In this document: one piece after another, positions 1-9,824 of the stretch
Position numbering within the stretch: the stretch's first letter is position 1
Layout of the letters: every line of letters starts with the position of its first letter
Assembly: GCF_002234535.1 (NCBI RefSeq)
Contig: NZ_CP022521.1
Location: 2,294,001-2,358,000 of the forward strand
Source of the DNA: Actinoalloteichus hoggarensis
GTDB taxonomy: Bacteria > Actinomycetota > Actinomycetes > Mycobacteriales > Pseudonocardiaceae
Direction: 5' to 3'
DNA length: 64,000 nucleotides
The notes under the pieces: generated by a model
What the model saw: only the letters and a program-made list of their open reading frames with translations
What the model was told of the DNA's origin: nothing
Databases searched by the model: none
Program-made: the position numbers and the translations under genes

Positions 1-2
1 GC

Positions 3-338
3 AGGCCGGACCAGCGCAGCCTCGGCGGCGTCGACATGGTGGTGCGACGCAATGCCTTCGGGCGGCAGGTCGACTCCTTCGAGGCCGACCTCGACGTCAC
101 GGGCCTGCCGGGCGGCGCCCTGCGGGCGGTGTTCATCCGGGCGCCCTGGGTGGAATCGGCCGGTTCGGACGTCGAGGTGCTGGCGCGCGTGCCCGAGGTG
201 CCCGAGGCGGGGGCCGCCGCCGGTAGGATCGTCGCGGTTCGGCAGGGGGCGGTGATCGCGACCGCGTTCCATCCTGAGCTGCTGGCTGGTGATCGGCGGG
301 TGCACGAGATGTTCGTCCACGCCGTGCGCGAGCGGTGA
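3..338 (+). CDS. pdxT: Pyridoxal 5'-phosphate synthase glutaminase subunit PdxT, C-terminal part
   Basis: The 5' end lies outside the window; 111 residues remain. PdxT hydrolyses glutamine and channels ammonia to PdxS for PLP synthesis in the cytoplasm. The visible part has the class I glutaminase signature: the [13 protein letters not shown] block conserved in PdxT and, near the end, the FHPEL motif that carries the catalytic His and Glu. The catalytic Cys would be upstream of the window. PdxT next to yebC is a common actinobacterial arrangement. The open frame continues to base 3 without a stop. Confidence 0.93.
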   Translation, partial: RPDQRSLGGVDMVVRRNAFGRQVDSFEADLDVTGLPGGALRAVFIRAPWVESAGSDVEVLARVPEVPEAGAAAGRIVAVRQGAVIATAFHPELLAGDRRVHEMFVHAVRER

Positions 339-437
339 GCACACCCTGCCGAGTGCGTCGCCGCAGCAGGCACGGGTGCGATCGGGTCCGCCCGTGCGAC
401 GCGGCGCGATGATGAGGACGTCGACGATGGAGGAGAC

Positions 438-1190
438 ATGAGCGGCCACTCCAAATGGGCCACCACGAAGCACAAGAAGGCCGTCGTCGATGCCAAGCGA
501 GGCAAGCTCTTCGCCAAGCTGATCAAGAACATCGAGGTGGCGGCCAGAACCGGTGGCGGTGATCCCGACGGCAATCCCACCCTCTACGACGCCATGCAGA
601 AGGCGAGGAAGAACTCCGTCCCGCTGGACAACATCGAGCGGGCCCGTAAGCGGGGCGGTGGCGAGGAGGCGGGTGGTGCCGACTGGCAGACCATCATGTA
701 CGAGGGCTACGGACCCAACGGAGTCGCGATCCTGGTCGAGTGTCTGACCGACAACCGCAACCGGGCCGCGTCCGAGGTTCGCACGGCCATGACACGCAAC
801 GGCGGTTCGATGGCCGACCCCGGCTCGGTCTCCTACCTCTTCTCCCGTAAGGGCGTCGTGCTGCTGCCCAAGAACGGGCTGAGCGAGGACGACGTGCTCG
901 GCGCGGTGCTGGAGTCCGGCGCCGAGGAGGTCAACGACCACGGGGAGAACTTCGAGGTCGTCTCCGAGGCGGCCGACCTGGTGGCGGTGCGTTCGGCGCT
1001 GCGCGAGGCGGGCATCGAGTACGACTCGGCGGAGGCCGACTTCGTGCCCTCCGGGACGGTGGAGTTGGACGTCGACACGGCGCGGAAGGTCTTCCGGCTG
1101 ATCGACGCGCTGGAGGACTGCGACGACGTGCAGAACGTCTTCTCCAACATCGACGTGTCCGATGAGGTCATGCAGGCCGTCGAGGCCTGA
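438..1190 (+). CDS. yebC: YebC/PmpR family protein
   Basis: 250 residues, the normal family length, starting [14 protein letters not shown], the invariant family N-terminus. An ATG start is preceded by a GGAGGAG ribosome site. The family is annotated as DNA-binding transcriptional regulators; recent work also links some members to ribosome rescue at proline stretches. All three structural domains appear intact (helical N-terminus, then two alpha/beta domains). It usually sits directly before ruvC. Here ruvC is 56 kb away, which marks the left edge of the inserted cluster. Confidence 0.95.
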   Translation: MSGHSKWATTKHKKAVVDAKRGKLFAKLIKNIEVAARTGGGDPDGNPTLYDAMQKARKNSVPLDNIERARKRGGGEEAGGADWQTIMYEGYGPNGVAILVECLTDNRNRAASEVRTAMTRNGGSMADPGSVSYLFSRKGVVLLPKNGLSEDDVLGAVLESGAEEVNDHGENFEVVSEAADLVAVRSALREAGIEYDSAEADFVPSGTVELDVDTARKVFRLIDALEDCDDVQNVFSNIDVSDEVMQAVEA

Positions 1191-1223
1191 TCCACCCGCC
1201 GCCGACTCGAAAGGGCTGCTCGG

Positions 1224-1721
1224 ATGCTTCCTGGGGACGAGGAGGCCCGCAGGCGACTGCTGGCCGACGCGGAGGAGCACGGTGCCGCGGTCGTACATGT
1301 CGGGGGTGACCGGAACGGGCCACCGTTCGCCTTCACCGTCGGGTTGTGGCGGCGATGCGGCAGCCCGGAGGCGGTGGCGGTGGGCATGCCGCCGAAGGTC
1401 GCACACGCTGTGTTGAACCAGTTCGTCCAGCGCGTGCTGGGCGGAGAGACCTTCGGGATCGGGCAGTGCTATGACGGATTCATCCAGGACTGTCCGATCA
1501 CCTTCGAACGAGTGGCCAGGGGTTACTACGCCGAGTACTTCGGACATGCACTCCTGATCTATCGCAAGGGTGACTTTCCGGCCGTGCAATTGATCGCGGC
1601 CAGCCCGGACGGCGCCTGGCCCTGGGAGCCGGACGCGCCCAGCGGCCTCGTCCGATGGCAACGCATCCTCACGGACAGTGGCCGGCCGGAGAGTTGGATC
1701 CCCGGCGACACCGGGCCTTGA
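1224..1721 (+). CDS. DUF4262 domain protein
   Basis: 165 residues. The pattern HVGGDRNGPPFAFTVGLW near the N-terminus and the GYYAEYFGHALLIYRKGDFPAVQLI region are typical of DUF4262, a small soluble family of unknown function. It begins 33 bp after yebC and may be co-transcribed with it. ATG start at 1224; the ribosome site is weak. It is the last gene before the polyketide region and probably belongs to the core chromosome or the junction. No signal peptide or membrane segment. Confidence 0.75.
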   Translation: MLPGDEEARRRLLADAEEHGAAVVHVGGDRNGPPFAFTVGLWRRCGSPEAVAVGMPPKVAHAVLNQFVQRVLGGETFGIGQCYDGFIQDCPITFERVARGYYAEYFGHALLIYRKGDFPAVQLIAASPDGAWPWEPDAPSGLVRWQRILTDSGRPESWIPGDTGP

Positions 1722-2118
1722 CGGCCCCGGCGGCGTAGCGCGCGACCGTGCGTGACGGCGCGCTTCCCCGCCGCTCGCGTCGCGACCTGGTCTGCCCTGA
1801 CAGGGCGTCCCCTCGCGCGCGTCGGGGTGCTCCGCCGGGTGGGTGCACTGTCGGTCGACCAGCCTGGTGAATATCACGCTGAGCAGTGAACTGAGCAGGA
1901 CGTTGGGTCTTCTGGGTGTATTCGGCGTCGTTTTCCTGGGCCATGGGACTAAACGGCGCAATGGAGTAGGCTGGCTCCGCCCGAGTCGGATTAGTGGATT
2001 CCTGGAATGGTGACCTCTCGGTGGGCTTTTGTTCGTCTTCTCAGCCGACAGGGCGGTCCCTTGTCGATCACCTTCGCCGGGTGCCTTGGTCCGTTCGGGC
2101 GACGACTGGGGAGGATGC
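1722..2118. other. Intergenic region, left cluster boundary
   Basis: About 400 bp with no convincing gene. GC drops around 1860-2000. It should contain the promoter of the SARP gene that follows, but I cannot assign boxes. No tRNA end, integrase site or terminal inverted repeat was found that would explain insertion of the cluster here. Confidence 0.5.
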
Positions 2119-4128
2119 ATGGCTGTACGGTTCAACACGCTCGGTCCGCTGGAAGTCCTCGTTGACGATCAAGATCTGACCCCGACGGCACCCAAGACCC
2201 GACAGGTTCTCGCACTACTGGTCTCCCGGCACAATACCCTCGTTCACACCAGCGAACTGGTGGATGAATTGTGGGGGGAGCGGCCGCCGTCGAGCGCATT
2301 GGCGACACTGCAGACATACATTTACAAGCTGCGCAAGCTCCTGTTCGCGGCACTGGCCGACGAGACACAGGTCAGCCTCCGGACACGCTACTTCGGCTAT
2401 GTGATCACCACTCCGGTCGAGAGCGTCGACCAGTATCGATTCGAGCGGCTCTCCCGGGAGGGCCGCAGCGCGCTGGACGTGGGAGAGGCGGAGGTCGCCG
2501 CCGAGCGGCTTCGCGACGCGCTCGCGCTGTGGCGTGGACCCGCGCTCGGAGGCATCGACGTCGGCACCCTCTTGAGCGCGCACCTGACCAGGCTCGAAGA
2601 GAGCCGACTACGCACGCTGCAGTCCCGGATCGAGGCGGACCTCCGACTGGGCAGGCATCGTGAACTGATCAGCGAACTGAAGGAGCTCACCGTCGCCCGC
2701 TCGCTCGACGAGGGCTTCCACGGGCAGCTCATGACCGCGTTGAACCGATCCGGCAGGCAGCACGAGGCCCTGGACGTCTATCGGCGCTTCCGGCAGAACG
2801 TGATCGACCAGCTGGGGCTCGAGCCGTCGCCCGCGTTGCAGCGCGTCCACAACGACCTGCTCGCGGGCGAGACCGAGGAGGGTGGGACGCCGACTGACCG
2901 GCTGGTGCTCGGCAGACGTCCGACCGAGGGAACCGAGATCGGCACGCCCGCGCAGCTGCCACACGACATCGCCGACTTCGTCGGCCGGGAGGACAGACTG
3001 ACGGAGGCGCTGCACCGGATCGCCCCCGCCGAGTCCGATGCGACGACCGGCCCGGGACTCCGCGTCCTGGCGGTCAGCGGGATGCCGGGCATCGGCAAGA
3101 CGGCCTTCGCGGTCCGGGTGGCTCATCGGCTGCGGGATCGGTTCCACGACGGACAGCTCTTCTGTGACCTCGGCGGTTCCGGCACGCCGCGCACCCCGCT
3201 CTCGGTATTACGCGGGTTCCTGCGTGCGGCGGGCTTCGCCGCCGAACAGCTGTCCGGTGAACTGGACGAGCTGGCGACGCTGTTCCGCACCTGGAGCGCC
3301 GAACGGCGGCTGCTCGTCGTGCTCGACGACGCCGCGAGCGTCGAGCAGATCCGACCGCTGCTGCCCGGCGGCTCGCGCTGCGCCGTCCTGATCACCGCGA
3401 GGGTCGGCGTGCAGAGTCTGCCCGGCGCCAGGGTGACCGCCCTGGAACCCCTGTCGGCCGGGGAGAGCCTCGAACTGCTCGCCGGGATGATCGGTGCGGA
3501 GCGCGTGGAGCGGGAGCGTGTCGAGGCACAGCGGCTCGTCGAGCTCTGCGGTCACCTGCCGCTCGCCGTGCGCTGCGTCGGAGCCCGGCTCAGCGCGGCC
3601 GTCGGATGGCCGATCTCCAGCATGGCCAGACACCTCGGCGAGAGTGACCGGCCGCTGGATCTGCTGCGCTTCGACGGCATCGACGTACGGCGCAGCCTCG
3701 TCAGCGGGACACGAGGCCTCCCGGTCGCCGTCTGGCAGACCTTCCGCGATCTCTCCACGCTGTCCGCGCGATTCACCGCTCCCGACGCGGCCCGTCGGCT
3801 CGGCTGCGATCCGGAGCAGGCGGAGGCGACCCTGGCACAGCTGGTGGGACGCGGGCTGCTGCGCATCGCCGAGCGCACCAGCGAGGAGGAGATGCGCTTC
3901 GAGTTTCATCCGGTCAATCGCTGGTTCGCCCGCGAGCAGTGGGAGGTGTCGGTGCGGCGTCGGTCCGGTGCCGCGCCGCACCTGCCCGGCTGCTGCGATC
4001 AGCGCGGCGGAGAGGCCGGAGACTGCCCGCAGGGACACGGGCAGCTCCCCGGAGACCTCACGCCTCGCTGGCGGCCGAACGAGGGGCCCACCGCGGGCTC
4101 GCTGCCCGTTGTGCTGGCGGGCCGCTGA
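2119..4128 (+). CDS. SARP family transcriptional activator with NB-ARC domain (regulator 1)
   Basis: 669 residues. Domain order: winged-helix DNA-binding domain of the OmpR/SARP type (residues ~1-95, with PKTRQVLALLV and the TLQTYIYKLRKLL region), bacterial transcriptional activation domain BTAD (~100-250), then an NB-ARC ATPase module with Walker A GMPGIGKT (~320) and Walker B LLVVLDDA (~397). No TPR repeats follow, so it is shorter than AfsR. Start ATG 2119 is chosen because GGGGAGGA sits 4 bp upstream and the SARP homology begins there; the open frame extends further 5' without homology. Likely pathway activator. Its last 71 bp overlap the 3' end of the opposing SARP gene. Confidence 0.9.
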   Translation: MAVRFNTLGPLEVLVDDQDLTPTAPKTRQVLALLVSRHNTLVHTSELVDELWGERPPSSALATLQTYIYKLRKLLFAALADETQVSLRTRYFGYVITTPVESVDQYRFERLSREGRSALDVGEAEVAAERLRDALALWRGPALGGIDVGTLLSAHLTRLEESRLRTLQSRIEADLRLGRHRELISELKELTVARSLDEGFHGQLMTALNRSGRQHEALDVYRRFRQNVIDQLGLEPSPALQRVHNDLLAGETEEGGTPTDRLVLGRRPTEGTEIGTPAQLPHDIADFVGREDRLTEALHRIAPAESDATTGPGLRVLAVSGMPGIGKTAFAVRVAHRLRDRFHDGQLFCDLGGSGTPRTPLSVLRGFLRAAGFAAEQLSGELDELATLFRTWSAERRLLVVLDDAASVEQIRPLLPGGSRCAVLITARVGVQSLPGARVTALEPLSAGESLELLAGMIGAERVERERVEAQRLVELCGHLPLAVRCVGARLSAAVGWPISSMARHLGESDRPLDLLRFDGIDVRRSLVSGTRGLPVAVWQTFRDLSTLSARFTAPDAARRLGCDPEQAEATLAQLVGRGLLRIAERTSEEEMRFEFHPVNRWFAREQWEVSVRRRSGAAPHLPGCCDQRGGEAGDCPQGHGQLPGDLTPRWRPNEGPTAGSLPVVLAGR

Positions 4129-5989
4129 CCGAGGGCACGAAGACCTCGTCGTGTTCCGGCGCCAGTTCGAGCAGGCCCGCTGCGGCGCGCAGGTGAGTGG
4201 GGAAGCGATAGCGAAAGCCTCCCGGCTCCTCGGCGGCGGGCTCCGCGTCGCACAGCCGGAACTCGACGAGTTCCTCCAACAGTGATTCGGCCGAGAACTC
4301 CGTGCAGCGCAGCACCGCCGCGGCTGCCTGCGGGGAGACCGGCTGTTCGTGCAGGATCGAGACGAGGCGGAAGGCGGTCCGGACGGCGGGCGAGGCGAGT
4401 CGGTAGGTCTGTTCGATGCTGGCAGACAGCTCCAACGCCTTGACCGCCAGTTCCGGACCGCGCCGCTGTTCACGACGCACCCACTCCACCAGGCGCGTGA
4501 TCGACCAGTGCGGGCGCAGTCGGAGTCTGCTGGCCGAGGCGTGCAGCGCCAGGGGCATCCCCTCGCACAGCTCGACCAGCTCGTGCACGGCGTCGATCTC
4601 GCCCGCGATCCGATGTGCGCCCAGCGTCGACCCGAGCAGCTGCAACGAGTCGCCGACGTTGAGCGGCGTCATCTCCAGAGTGGTCGTGATCATCGGATGG
4701 GAGAGTCGTCTCCTGCTGGCGGCGAGCACCGCGCACCCGCTGCCGGAGGGCTTGAGCCGGAGGAGCTGTTCGGCGCTGACGAGGTCGTCGAGCACGACCA
4801 GGACCCGTCTGCCCGCCGTGCGACCCCGGAACATCTGACTGCGTTCCTCCAACGAGCGAGGCAGCGACGTCGGTGCCACGCCCAGTGCGCGAAGGAAGTG
4901 CGCGAGGACCTCGGAGAGGTCGACCGGCTCGCCCCTCGGGTCGAGCAGCTGCGCGTAGAGCTGGCCATCGGGGTAGTCGGAGCGCACGAGGTGTGCGGCA
5001 TGGACGCAGAAGGCCGACTTACCCGTGCCGGGCGCGCCGACGCCGACGACCACGGGCGGGGCCTTGCGCTCGGGAGAGGTCAGGGCCTGCAGTGCCGTGG
5101 TGAGCGAGGCCTCTCTGCCGACGATGGCCGGCATGTCCGACGGCAGTTCGGCGGGCGGCTCGATCTGCGGGGACGCGCGGACCGTCTCGCGAATCCGCGG
5201 CGCCTCCAGCGCGGGATCGGCCGACAGGACCGCCGCATGCAGCTTCTGCAGTTCGGAGGAGGGGTCGAGTCCGAGTTCGTCGGCGAGCACCTTGCGGGCC
5301 CGCTGATAGACCTGAAGCGCGTCGGATCGTCTGCCCGAGCGGTAGAGCGCCAGCATCAGGCGGGCCTGGAAACCCTCGTGGGTCGGCTCCCTGGTCACGG
5401 CGGTGGTCAGCTCGCCGAGCAGCTCCCGATGTCTGCCCAGGGAGAGCGCGCTGTCGATCCGCCGTTCCAGGGCGTTCTTGCGGATCTCGTCGAGCCGGAC
5501 CACCTCGGCCTGGAGCACCGGGCCCGGACTGACGTCGATCAGCGCCGGTCCCCGCCACAGCTTCAGCGCGGCGCCGAGGGTGTCGGCGGCCTCTGCCAGC
5601 GAGCCTGCCTCGAACTCCGCCCTGCCGCGCTCGGCGAGTTGTTCGAAGCGGTGCGAGTCCATGGCGTCCGGCGGGAGTCCGAGGAGATAGCCGCTGGGCG
5701 AGGTCAGCAGCACGGCCTCGGCGAGGGGCTCGTTGCGGTGGACGGCGGGAGCGCCGGAACCGCTGAGACGGAGAAGTTTTCGTAGTTGGTAGACGTAGGT
5801 CTGCAGCGTCGTGGTGACGCTCTTAGGAGGATGGTCCTCCCACAGCTCCTCGATGATCTGGTCGGTGCGGACGATGCTGTTGGCGTGGGTGACCAGCAAC
5901 GCGAGCACTTGGCGGAGCTTGGGGGCCGACGGCGTGGCGAACCGACCGTCCCGCAGTACCTCGAAGGGTCCCAGTACATGTACCTGCAC
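4058..5989 (-). CDS. SARP family transcriptional activator with NB-ARC domain (regulator 2)
   Basis: 643 residues, same architecture as the converging regulator: SARP winged helix (VLGPFEVL, PKLRQVLALLV, TLQTYVYQLRKLL), BTAD (~100-250), NB-ARC module with Walker A GAPGTGKS (~316) and Walker B VLVVLDDL (~395), no TPR region. GTG at 5989 is preferred over GTG 5998 because the AAGGAG site (6000-6005) is 10 bp from the former and only 1 bp from the latter. The two SARPs look like diverged paralogues. They may bind the heptamer boxes found upstream of several cluster operons. Confidence 0.9.
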   Translation of the reverse strand: MQVHVLGPFEVLRDGRFATPSAPKLRQVLALLVTHANSIVRTDQIIEELWEDHPPKSVTTTLQTYVYQLRKLLRLSGSGAPAVHRNEPLAEAVLLTSPSGYLLGLPPDAMDSHRFEQLAERGRAEFEAGSLAEAADTLGAALKLWRGPALIDVSPGPVLQAEVVRLDEIRKNALERRIDSALSLGRHRELLGELTTAVTREPTHEGFQARLMLALYRSGRRSDALQVYQRARKVLADELGLDPSSELQKLHAAVLSADPALEAPRIRETVRASPQIEPPAELPSDMPAIVGREASLTTALQALTSPERKAPPVVVGVGAPGTGKSAFCVHAAHLVRSDYPDGQLYAQLLDPRGEPVDLSEVLAHFLRALGVAPTSLPRSLEERSQMFRGRTAGRRVLVVLDDLVSAEQLLRLKPSGSGCAVLAASRRRLSHPMITTTLEMTPLNVGDSLQLLGSTLGAHRIAGEIDAVHELVELCEGMPLALHASASRLRLRPHWSITRLVEWVRREQRRGPELAVKALELSASIEQTYRLASPAVRTAFRLVSILHEQPVSPQAAAAVLRCTEFSAESLLEELVEFRLCDAEPAAEEPGGFRYRFPTHLRAAAGLLELAPEHDEVFVPSVSGPPAQRAASPRWAPRSAASEA

Positions 5990-6720
5990 TACTACCACTC
6001 TCCTTCCGGTCGACCTTGTCAGGCGAGCCCGTGCCCGGACCGACGAGTACCGCGCGCGGTGATCATTCCGGCTTGCTGCGATGTCGTCGGGAGGACGAGA
6101 AGAGTTGCTACAGCCTTGACAAGTCCCCTCACAACCTCGGTATCGATGGATCTCAGCTCATTCAGGCGGATTTCCCCTGAGGCTCTGTGCTTCCACCAGT
6201 GGGGACATTCGTCGCCTCGGCTGGAGGCTCGCTGGAGTCTGACTAGAGCAAGTCTAGAAAACGACTGAGCGTCATATTTCTCGGTCGTGGCCGGGACGGC
6301 GGACCGGCGCGGGCATGGCGGTCCTCGCGACGAAGAGAGCGTGGTCATATGCCCGTCGTACCTTATGAATGTTTGGATCTCCGGTGTTCATGGCTGCACG
6401 ATCGAGTGAACGGTGGACACCGCCCATTCTCGTGTGACCTTCGAGTGGGGAATTTTCGGTGAATGTGCAACCAATTGTTCCGATCTTCGTTGAACGCAGG
6501 ACGAATTCCCCGTGTCGGGCCGGCGTGCGAGGGCGCGGAGCGACTCGGCGGCGACCGGAGGCGGCGTGTCTCGGCTTCAGCCGCGGCGTCGGGATGCGTT
6601 CCGCCGTCGTGCGAACCCGACGTCCGCGGCAGGCGTCCGCACAGGTGGCCCGCGCGCGCGGAGGCACCGGCGGCGCGAGTCCGCCGGTGCCCTCTCGTTG
6701 ATCGCGACGTGTGCCGGGCG
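5990..6720. other. Intergenic region upstream of SARP regulator 2
   Basis: About 730 bp without a supported gene, AT-richer than its surroundings between 6080 and 6480. A TTGACA hexamer on the + strand (6116-6121) with TATCGA 19 bp downstream resembles a promoter but has no gene after it on that strand. The region should hold the promoter of SARP 2 on the minus strand and ends in the P450 terminator hairpin (6663-6691). Confidence 0.4.
6663..6691 (-). terminator. Hairpin terminator after P450 gene
   Basis: Perfect 11-bp stem (GGCACCGGCGG / CCGCCGGTGCC) with a 7-nt loop, 30 bp beyond the P450 stop codon on the minus strand. There is no U-tract, as usual in high-GC actinomycetes. Confidence 0.65.
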
Positions 6721-7914
6721 TCAGGCCCAGGCGATCGACGTGGCCAGATTCCGAACGCCGTACAGCCCCCAGCCGTAGGGATCGAACGGAGGCGTCGCGG
6801 TCACCCGCATGCCGCGAAGGCGATCGAACAGGACGTTCATCGCCACTCGGCCCTCCAGTCGTGCCAGCGGCGCCCCCAGACAGAAGTGGATGCCTCGGCC
6901 CAGCCCCAGGTGCGGGTTCGGATCACGTCGGATGTCGAACCGATCCGCCTCGGCGAACTGCCGCTCGTCCAGGTTCGCCGACAGCAGCCAGGGCATGATG
7001 AGCTCGTTCTTCGGCACTCGGACGCCCGCGATCTCGGTGTCCTCCACGGCCACTCGCTTGGTCTGCATGAAGGGCGCGCGGTACCGCAGCACCTCTTCGA
7101 CCGCCGTCGGGATCAGCGACCGATCCGCCCGCAGTTCGGCTTCGGCGCTCGGCTCGTCCCGGAGACACAGCAGTGCGTTGCCCAGCAGGATCGTGGTCGT
7201 CACGTGCCCGGTCATCAGCAGCAGCCCGGCGAAGGTGGCGATCTCCTGATCGTCGAGTCGTTCGCCGTCGACCTCGGCCTGGACCAGCCTGCTCATCAGA
7301 TCGTCCTGCGGGTCCCGTCTGCGTGACTCACAGTGACGGAGCATGTAGTCCCCGGTGTTGCGAACCGAGTCGCCGAAGGAGGTGATGAAGGCCTCATCGC
7401 CCATGTCGGAGTGATCGGCGAGCAGGATGCTGTCGGCCCACTGCTGGAACAGCACTCGGTCGGCGGGCGGGACTCCGAGCAGTTCGGCGATCACGATCAC
7501 CGGCAGCGGATACGAGAAGTCCTGCACGATGTCGATCTCCTCGGCGCCGTCCATCGCGTCGAGCAGGTCATGGCATATTCGATGAATTCGACCCTCCAGC
7601 GCGTTGATCGCCCTGGCGCCGAAGGCCTGACTGACCAGGCCGCGAAGCTTCCGGTGGTACGGGGGATCGACCATCGTGATGTTCCCCGGTCGGAATTGCT
7701 GGTTCTCCGCGTAGGCCTTGCTGTAGTCGGCGGAGAAGATCGAGTAGTCAGTGATCACGCGGCTTACGTCTTCATAACGAAAGACGTGCCATACTCCGAT
7801 GCCGTCCTGCCAGACGGGAGAATGCTCTCGCATCTCCTGGAGCCAGTCGATCAGCTCGGTGCCGCCGTCCGATTCGATGCCGGGTACAGGTCGTAATTCA
7901 CTGCTTCGTGTCAC
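6721..7914 (-). CDS. Cytochrome P450
   Basis: 397 residues, usual for a soluble bacterial P450. The K-helix ExxR is EEVLR (~272-276). The heme loop is GLGRGIHFCLGAPLAR with the Cys ligand at residue 345. The I-helix reads MTGHVTTT where AGHETT is usual, so the acidic residue of the acid-alcohol pair is Val. GTG at 7914 is preferred because GGAGGGG lies 6 bp upstream; an in-frame ATG at 7959 lacks such a site. The frame stays open far upstream but that part has no P450 homology. It lies 155 bp downstream of an SDR gene on the same strand. No ferredoxin gene is adjacent. Likely tailoring oxidation of the polyketide (hydroxylation, coupling or methylenedioxy formation); the exact reaction cannot be told. 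Confidence 0.93.
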   Translation of the reverse strand: MTRSSELRPVPGIESDGGTELIDWLQEMREHSPVWQDGIGVWHVFRYEDVSRVITDYSIFSADYSKAYAENQQFRPGNITMVDPPYHRKLRGLVSQAFGARAINALEGRIHRICHDLLDAMDGAEEIDIVQDFSYPLPVIVIAELLGVPPADRVLFQQWADSILLADHSDMGDEAFITSFGDSVRNTGDYMLRHCESRRRDPQDDLMSRLVQAEVDGERLDDQEIATFAGLLLMTGHVTTTILLGNALLCLRDEPSAEAELRADRSLIPTAVEEVLRYRAPFMQTKRVAVEDTEIAGVRVPKNELIMPWLLSANLDERQFAEADRFDIRRDPNPHLGLGRGIHFCLGAPLARLEGRVAMNVLFDRLRGMRVTATPPFDPYGWGLYGVRNLATSIAWA

Positions 7915-8069
7915 GAGTGGCCCCTCCGGGACGGTGTGGGAACTGGTATCCGCTTCCATGGCGCCGGTGCGGGCGGTCGATCGGCCGACACCGGTCATGC
8001 CAGCCGTCGACGCTACCCTCGGTGATCCCATCTTCACTCGAAATCCGAGCAAGGACGCGTCGGGCGGAG

Positions 8070-9005
8070 TCACTGGAGCGCCGGGGGCGTCGACGGCTCC
8101 GCGAAGCGGACGCCGGTGAGCTCCTCGGACACCGTCCAGAGTCGACGGGCGACCGCCGCGTCGTAGGCCTGCTCCGCGGCACGCACCACGACGGGGGGAC
8201 CGCTCTGCTCTCCTCGTTCGGAAGGCCCGAAATACTGCCCGCCCTCGACGTCCGGCGCGGTGGCCGCGCGCAGCTGGGGCAGCGCGCCCGCCTCGGCAGA
8301 CTGGGCGAAGCGCGGCACCATCACGCGGCCGAAGAAGCCGAACAGCCCGCCCGCCGCCGTGAAGAGGTTCGTCGCGGCGAGCCCGGGATGGGCGGCCACG
8401 CTGACCACGTCGAGGGACGACGCCCGGCAGCGTCGATCGAGTTCGAAGGCGAACAGCAGGTTGGCGAGCTTGGACTGGGAGTAGGCCGCCATCCGGTTGT
8501 ACCGGCGGGTGAAGTCGAGGTCGTCGAAGCGGATGCGCCCCGCGCTGTGCAGCCTGCTGCTGACGGTGACCACGCGCGCCGCCGCGCCTCGGACCAGCGC
8601 GGGGAACAGCAGGCCGGTCAAGGCGAAGTGCCCGAGGTGGTTGGTGCCCCACTGCCGTTCGAATCCGTCGGCGGTGCGCTGGCGTGGGACGGCCATCACT
8701 CCGGCGTTGTTCACCAGGACGTCCAGCGTCGGGTGGTCGGCGTGGAAGCGATCCGCGGCGGCGCGCACGGAGGCGAGGTCGGCCAGGTCCAGCAGGAGCC
8801 GCTCCGGAGCGGGCCCGGTCGCGTCGGCCGCGACGGCCTCGGCGGCGGTCGCCAGCCGGTCCTCGTCTCGGCCTGCGAGGACGACCAGGGCGCCTCGCCG
8901 GGCGAGCTGGGCGGCGGTCTGCCTGCCAAGTCCGCTGTTCGCCCCCGTCACCAGCGCGGTACGGCCGGTCAGATCGGGAATGTCCGCCTCGGTCCACTGT
9001 GTCAT
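8070..9005 (-). CDS. Short-chain dehydrogenase/reductase (retinol-dehydrogenase-like)
   Basis: 311 residues, a classical SDR slightly longer than FabG types. Cofactor motif TGANSGLG (residues ~19-26), NNAG motif (VLVNNAGVM), and catalytic YSQSK. The RFDDLDF stretch between Ser and Tyr resembles the protochlorophyllide-reductase/retinol-dehydrogenase-like subgroup. ATG 9005 has GGAG 6 bp upstream. It precedes the P450 and is probably co-transcribed with it. Substrate unknown; a ketone or quinone reduction in the pathway, or self-protection, is possible. Confidence 0.88.
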   Translation of the reverse strand: MTQWTEADIPDLTGRTALVTGANSGLGRQTAAQLARRGALVVLAGRDEDRLATAAEAVAADATGPAPERLLLDLADLASVRAAADRFHADHPTLDVLVNNAGVMAVPRQRTADGFERQWGTNHLGHFALTGLLFPALVRGAAARVVTVSSRLHSAGRIRFDDLDFTRRYNRMAAYSQSKLANLLFAFELDRRCRASSLDVVSVAAHPGLAATNLFTAAGGLFGFFGRVMVPRFAQSAEAGALPQLRAATAPDVEGGQYFGPSERGEQSGPPVVVRAAEQAYDAAVARRLWTVSEELTGVRFAEPSTPPALQ

Positions 9006-9824
9006 GACGACTCCTCGGTGTCGGTGTGATCGTCGGGCAGGGTGATCGGCCTGATTCGGTCCGTCGTCGTGAGACCTGCCGTCCGGTGCGGGGATCTCGG
9101 GACCAGGCCCGGCCGGAGCGACAGGCGGTCGGACGGAGCGGGTGTCGCCTGCGGTCGTGACGACGCGAGGCGCTCTCGTTCCGACGTCGATCGATCGAGC
9201 CTGCCGGGCGGCCCTCGAACCTGGCAAGGACGACGGGACCCCGACCTGTCGACCGTCGGCGACGACCCGGCCGCCTGCGTCGGGACGCCGCCTGACTCGC
9301 GTGGGCGGCCGTGGATGTACGGGCCGGTTGCAAGGCCGGCCGGGCGAGTCCGGCCGCGGTTCGACATCGTGACGGCTCCCGGGGGTATCGCACAGGTGGA
9401 CACGCTCTGTCGGATGGATCGGCCGATTCGGTGGTGAGGTGTCTCCTCCGAACGGGCTCAGGGCTTGCCCCTGACGATGGGATCGGGGGATTCCCCGGCG
9501 TGGCCCGGAGAGGCCGAGGGTTGACTGGGCGCCGTGCCTGCCGCCGTCGCATGGTCCGGCCTCGCCGGTGTGATCGCCGCCATCCACTGCAAACGCGGAT
9601 ATTTGGTACTTCAGTCCGACAGGTTGACGAGCGGCTGATGCCGTCGTCGGTGGCCGCGGCGGACGAGCCGGGATCGATCTGCCTGGAAAGTCGAGGTCCC
9701 CCGACCGGCCAGGCGGGGCCGTCGTCGAATTCGGACGGGCGTTCAAGTGCGCTGTTCGATGATCTGCCCGAAGCGCGTCCCCCACGTCGGCACCCGGTCG
9801 CGGTCCCGGGGAGTCCACCCGTCG
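9006..9824. other. Intergenic region between divergent SDR and FAD monooxygenase genes
   Basis: About 820 bp with only low-quality, basic, repetitive open frames on both strands, none resembling a protein family. It is large for a divergent promoter region and may hold control sites for the SDR-P450 unit (minus) and the FAD gene (plus). Confidence 0.4.

Noticed and set aside
3208-4473. 421-residue open frame spanning the SARP overlap on the minus strand
   Set aside because: Overlaps two genes with clear domains and is low-complexity; it would need to displace both.
6721-9552. A single 943-residue open frame suggesting a fused P450 with a large N-terminal domain
   Set aside because: Only the last ~400 residues match P450; the rest is Arg/Pro-rich and antisense-like over the SDR gene region, and a good ribosome site marks the true start at 7914.
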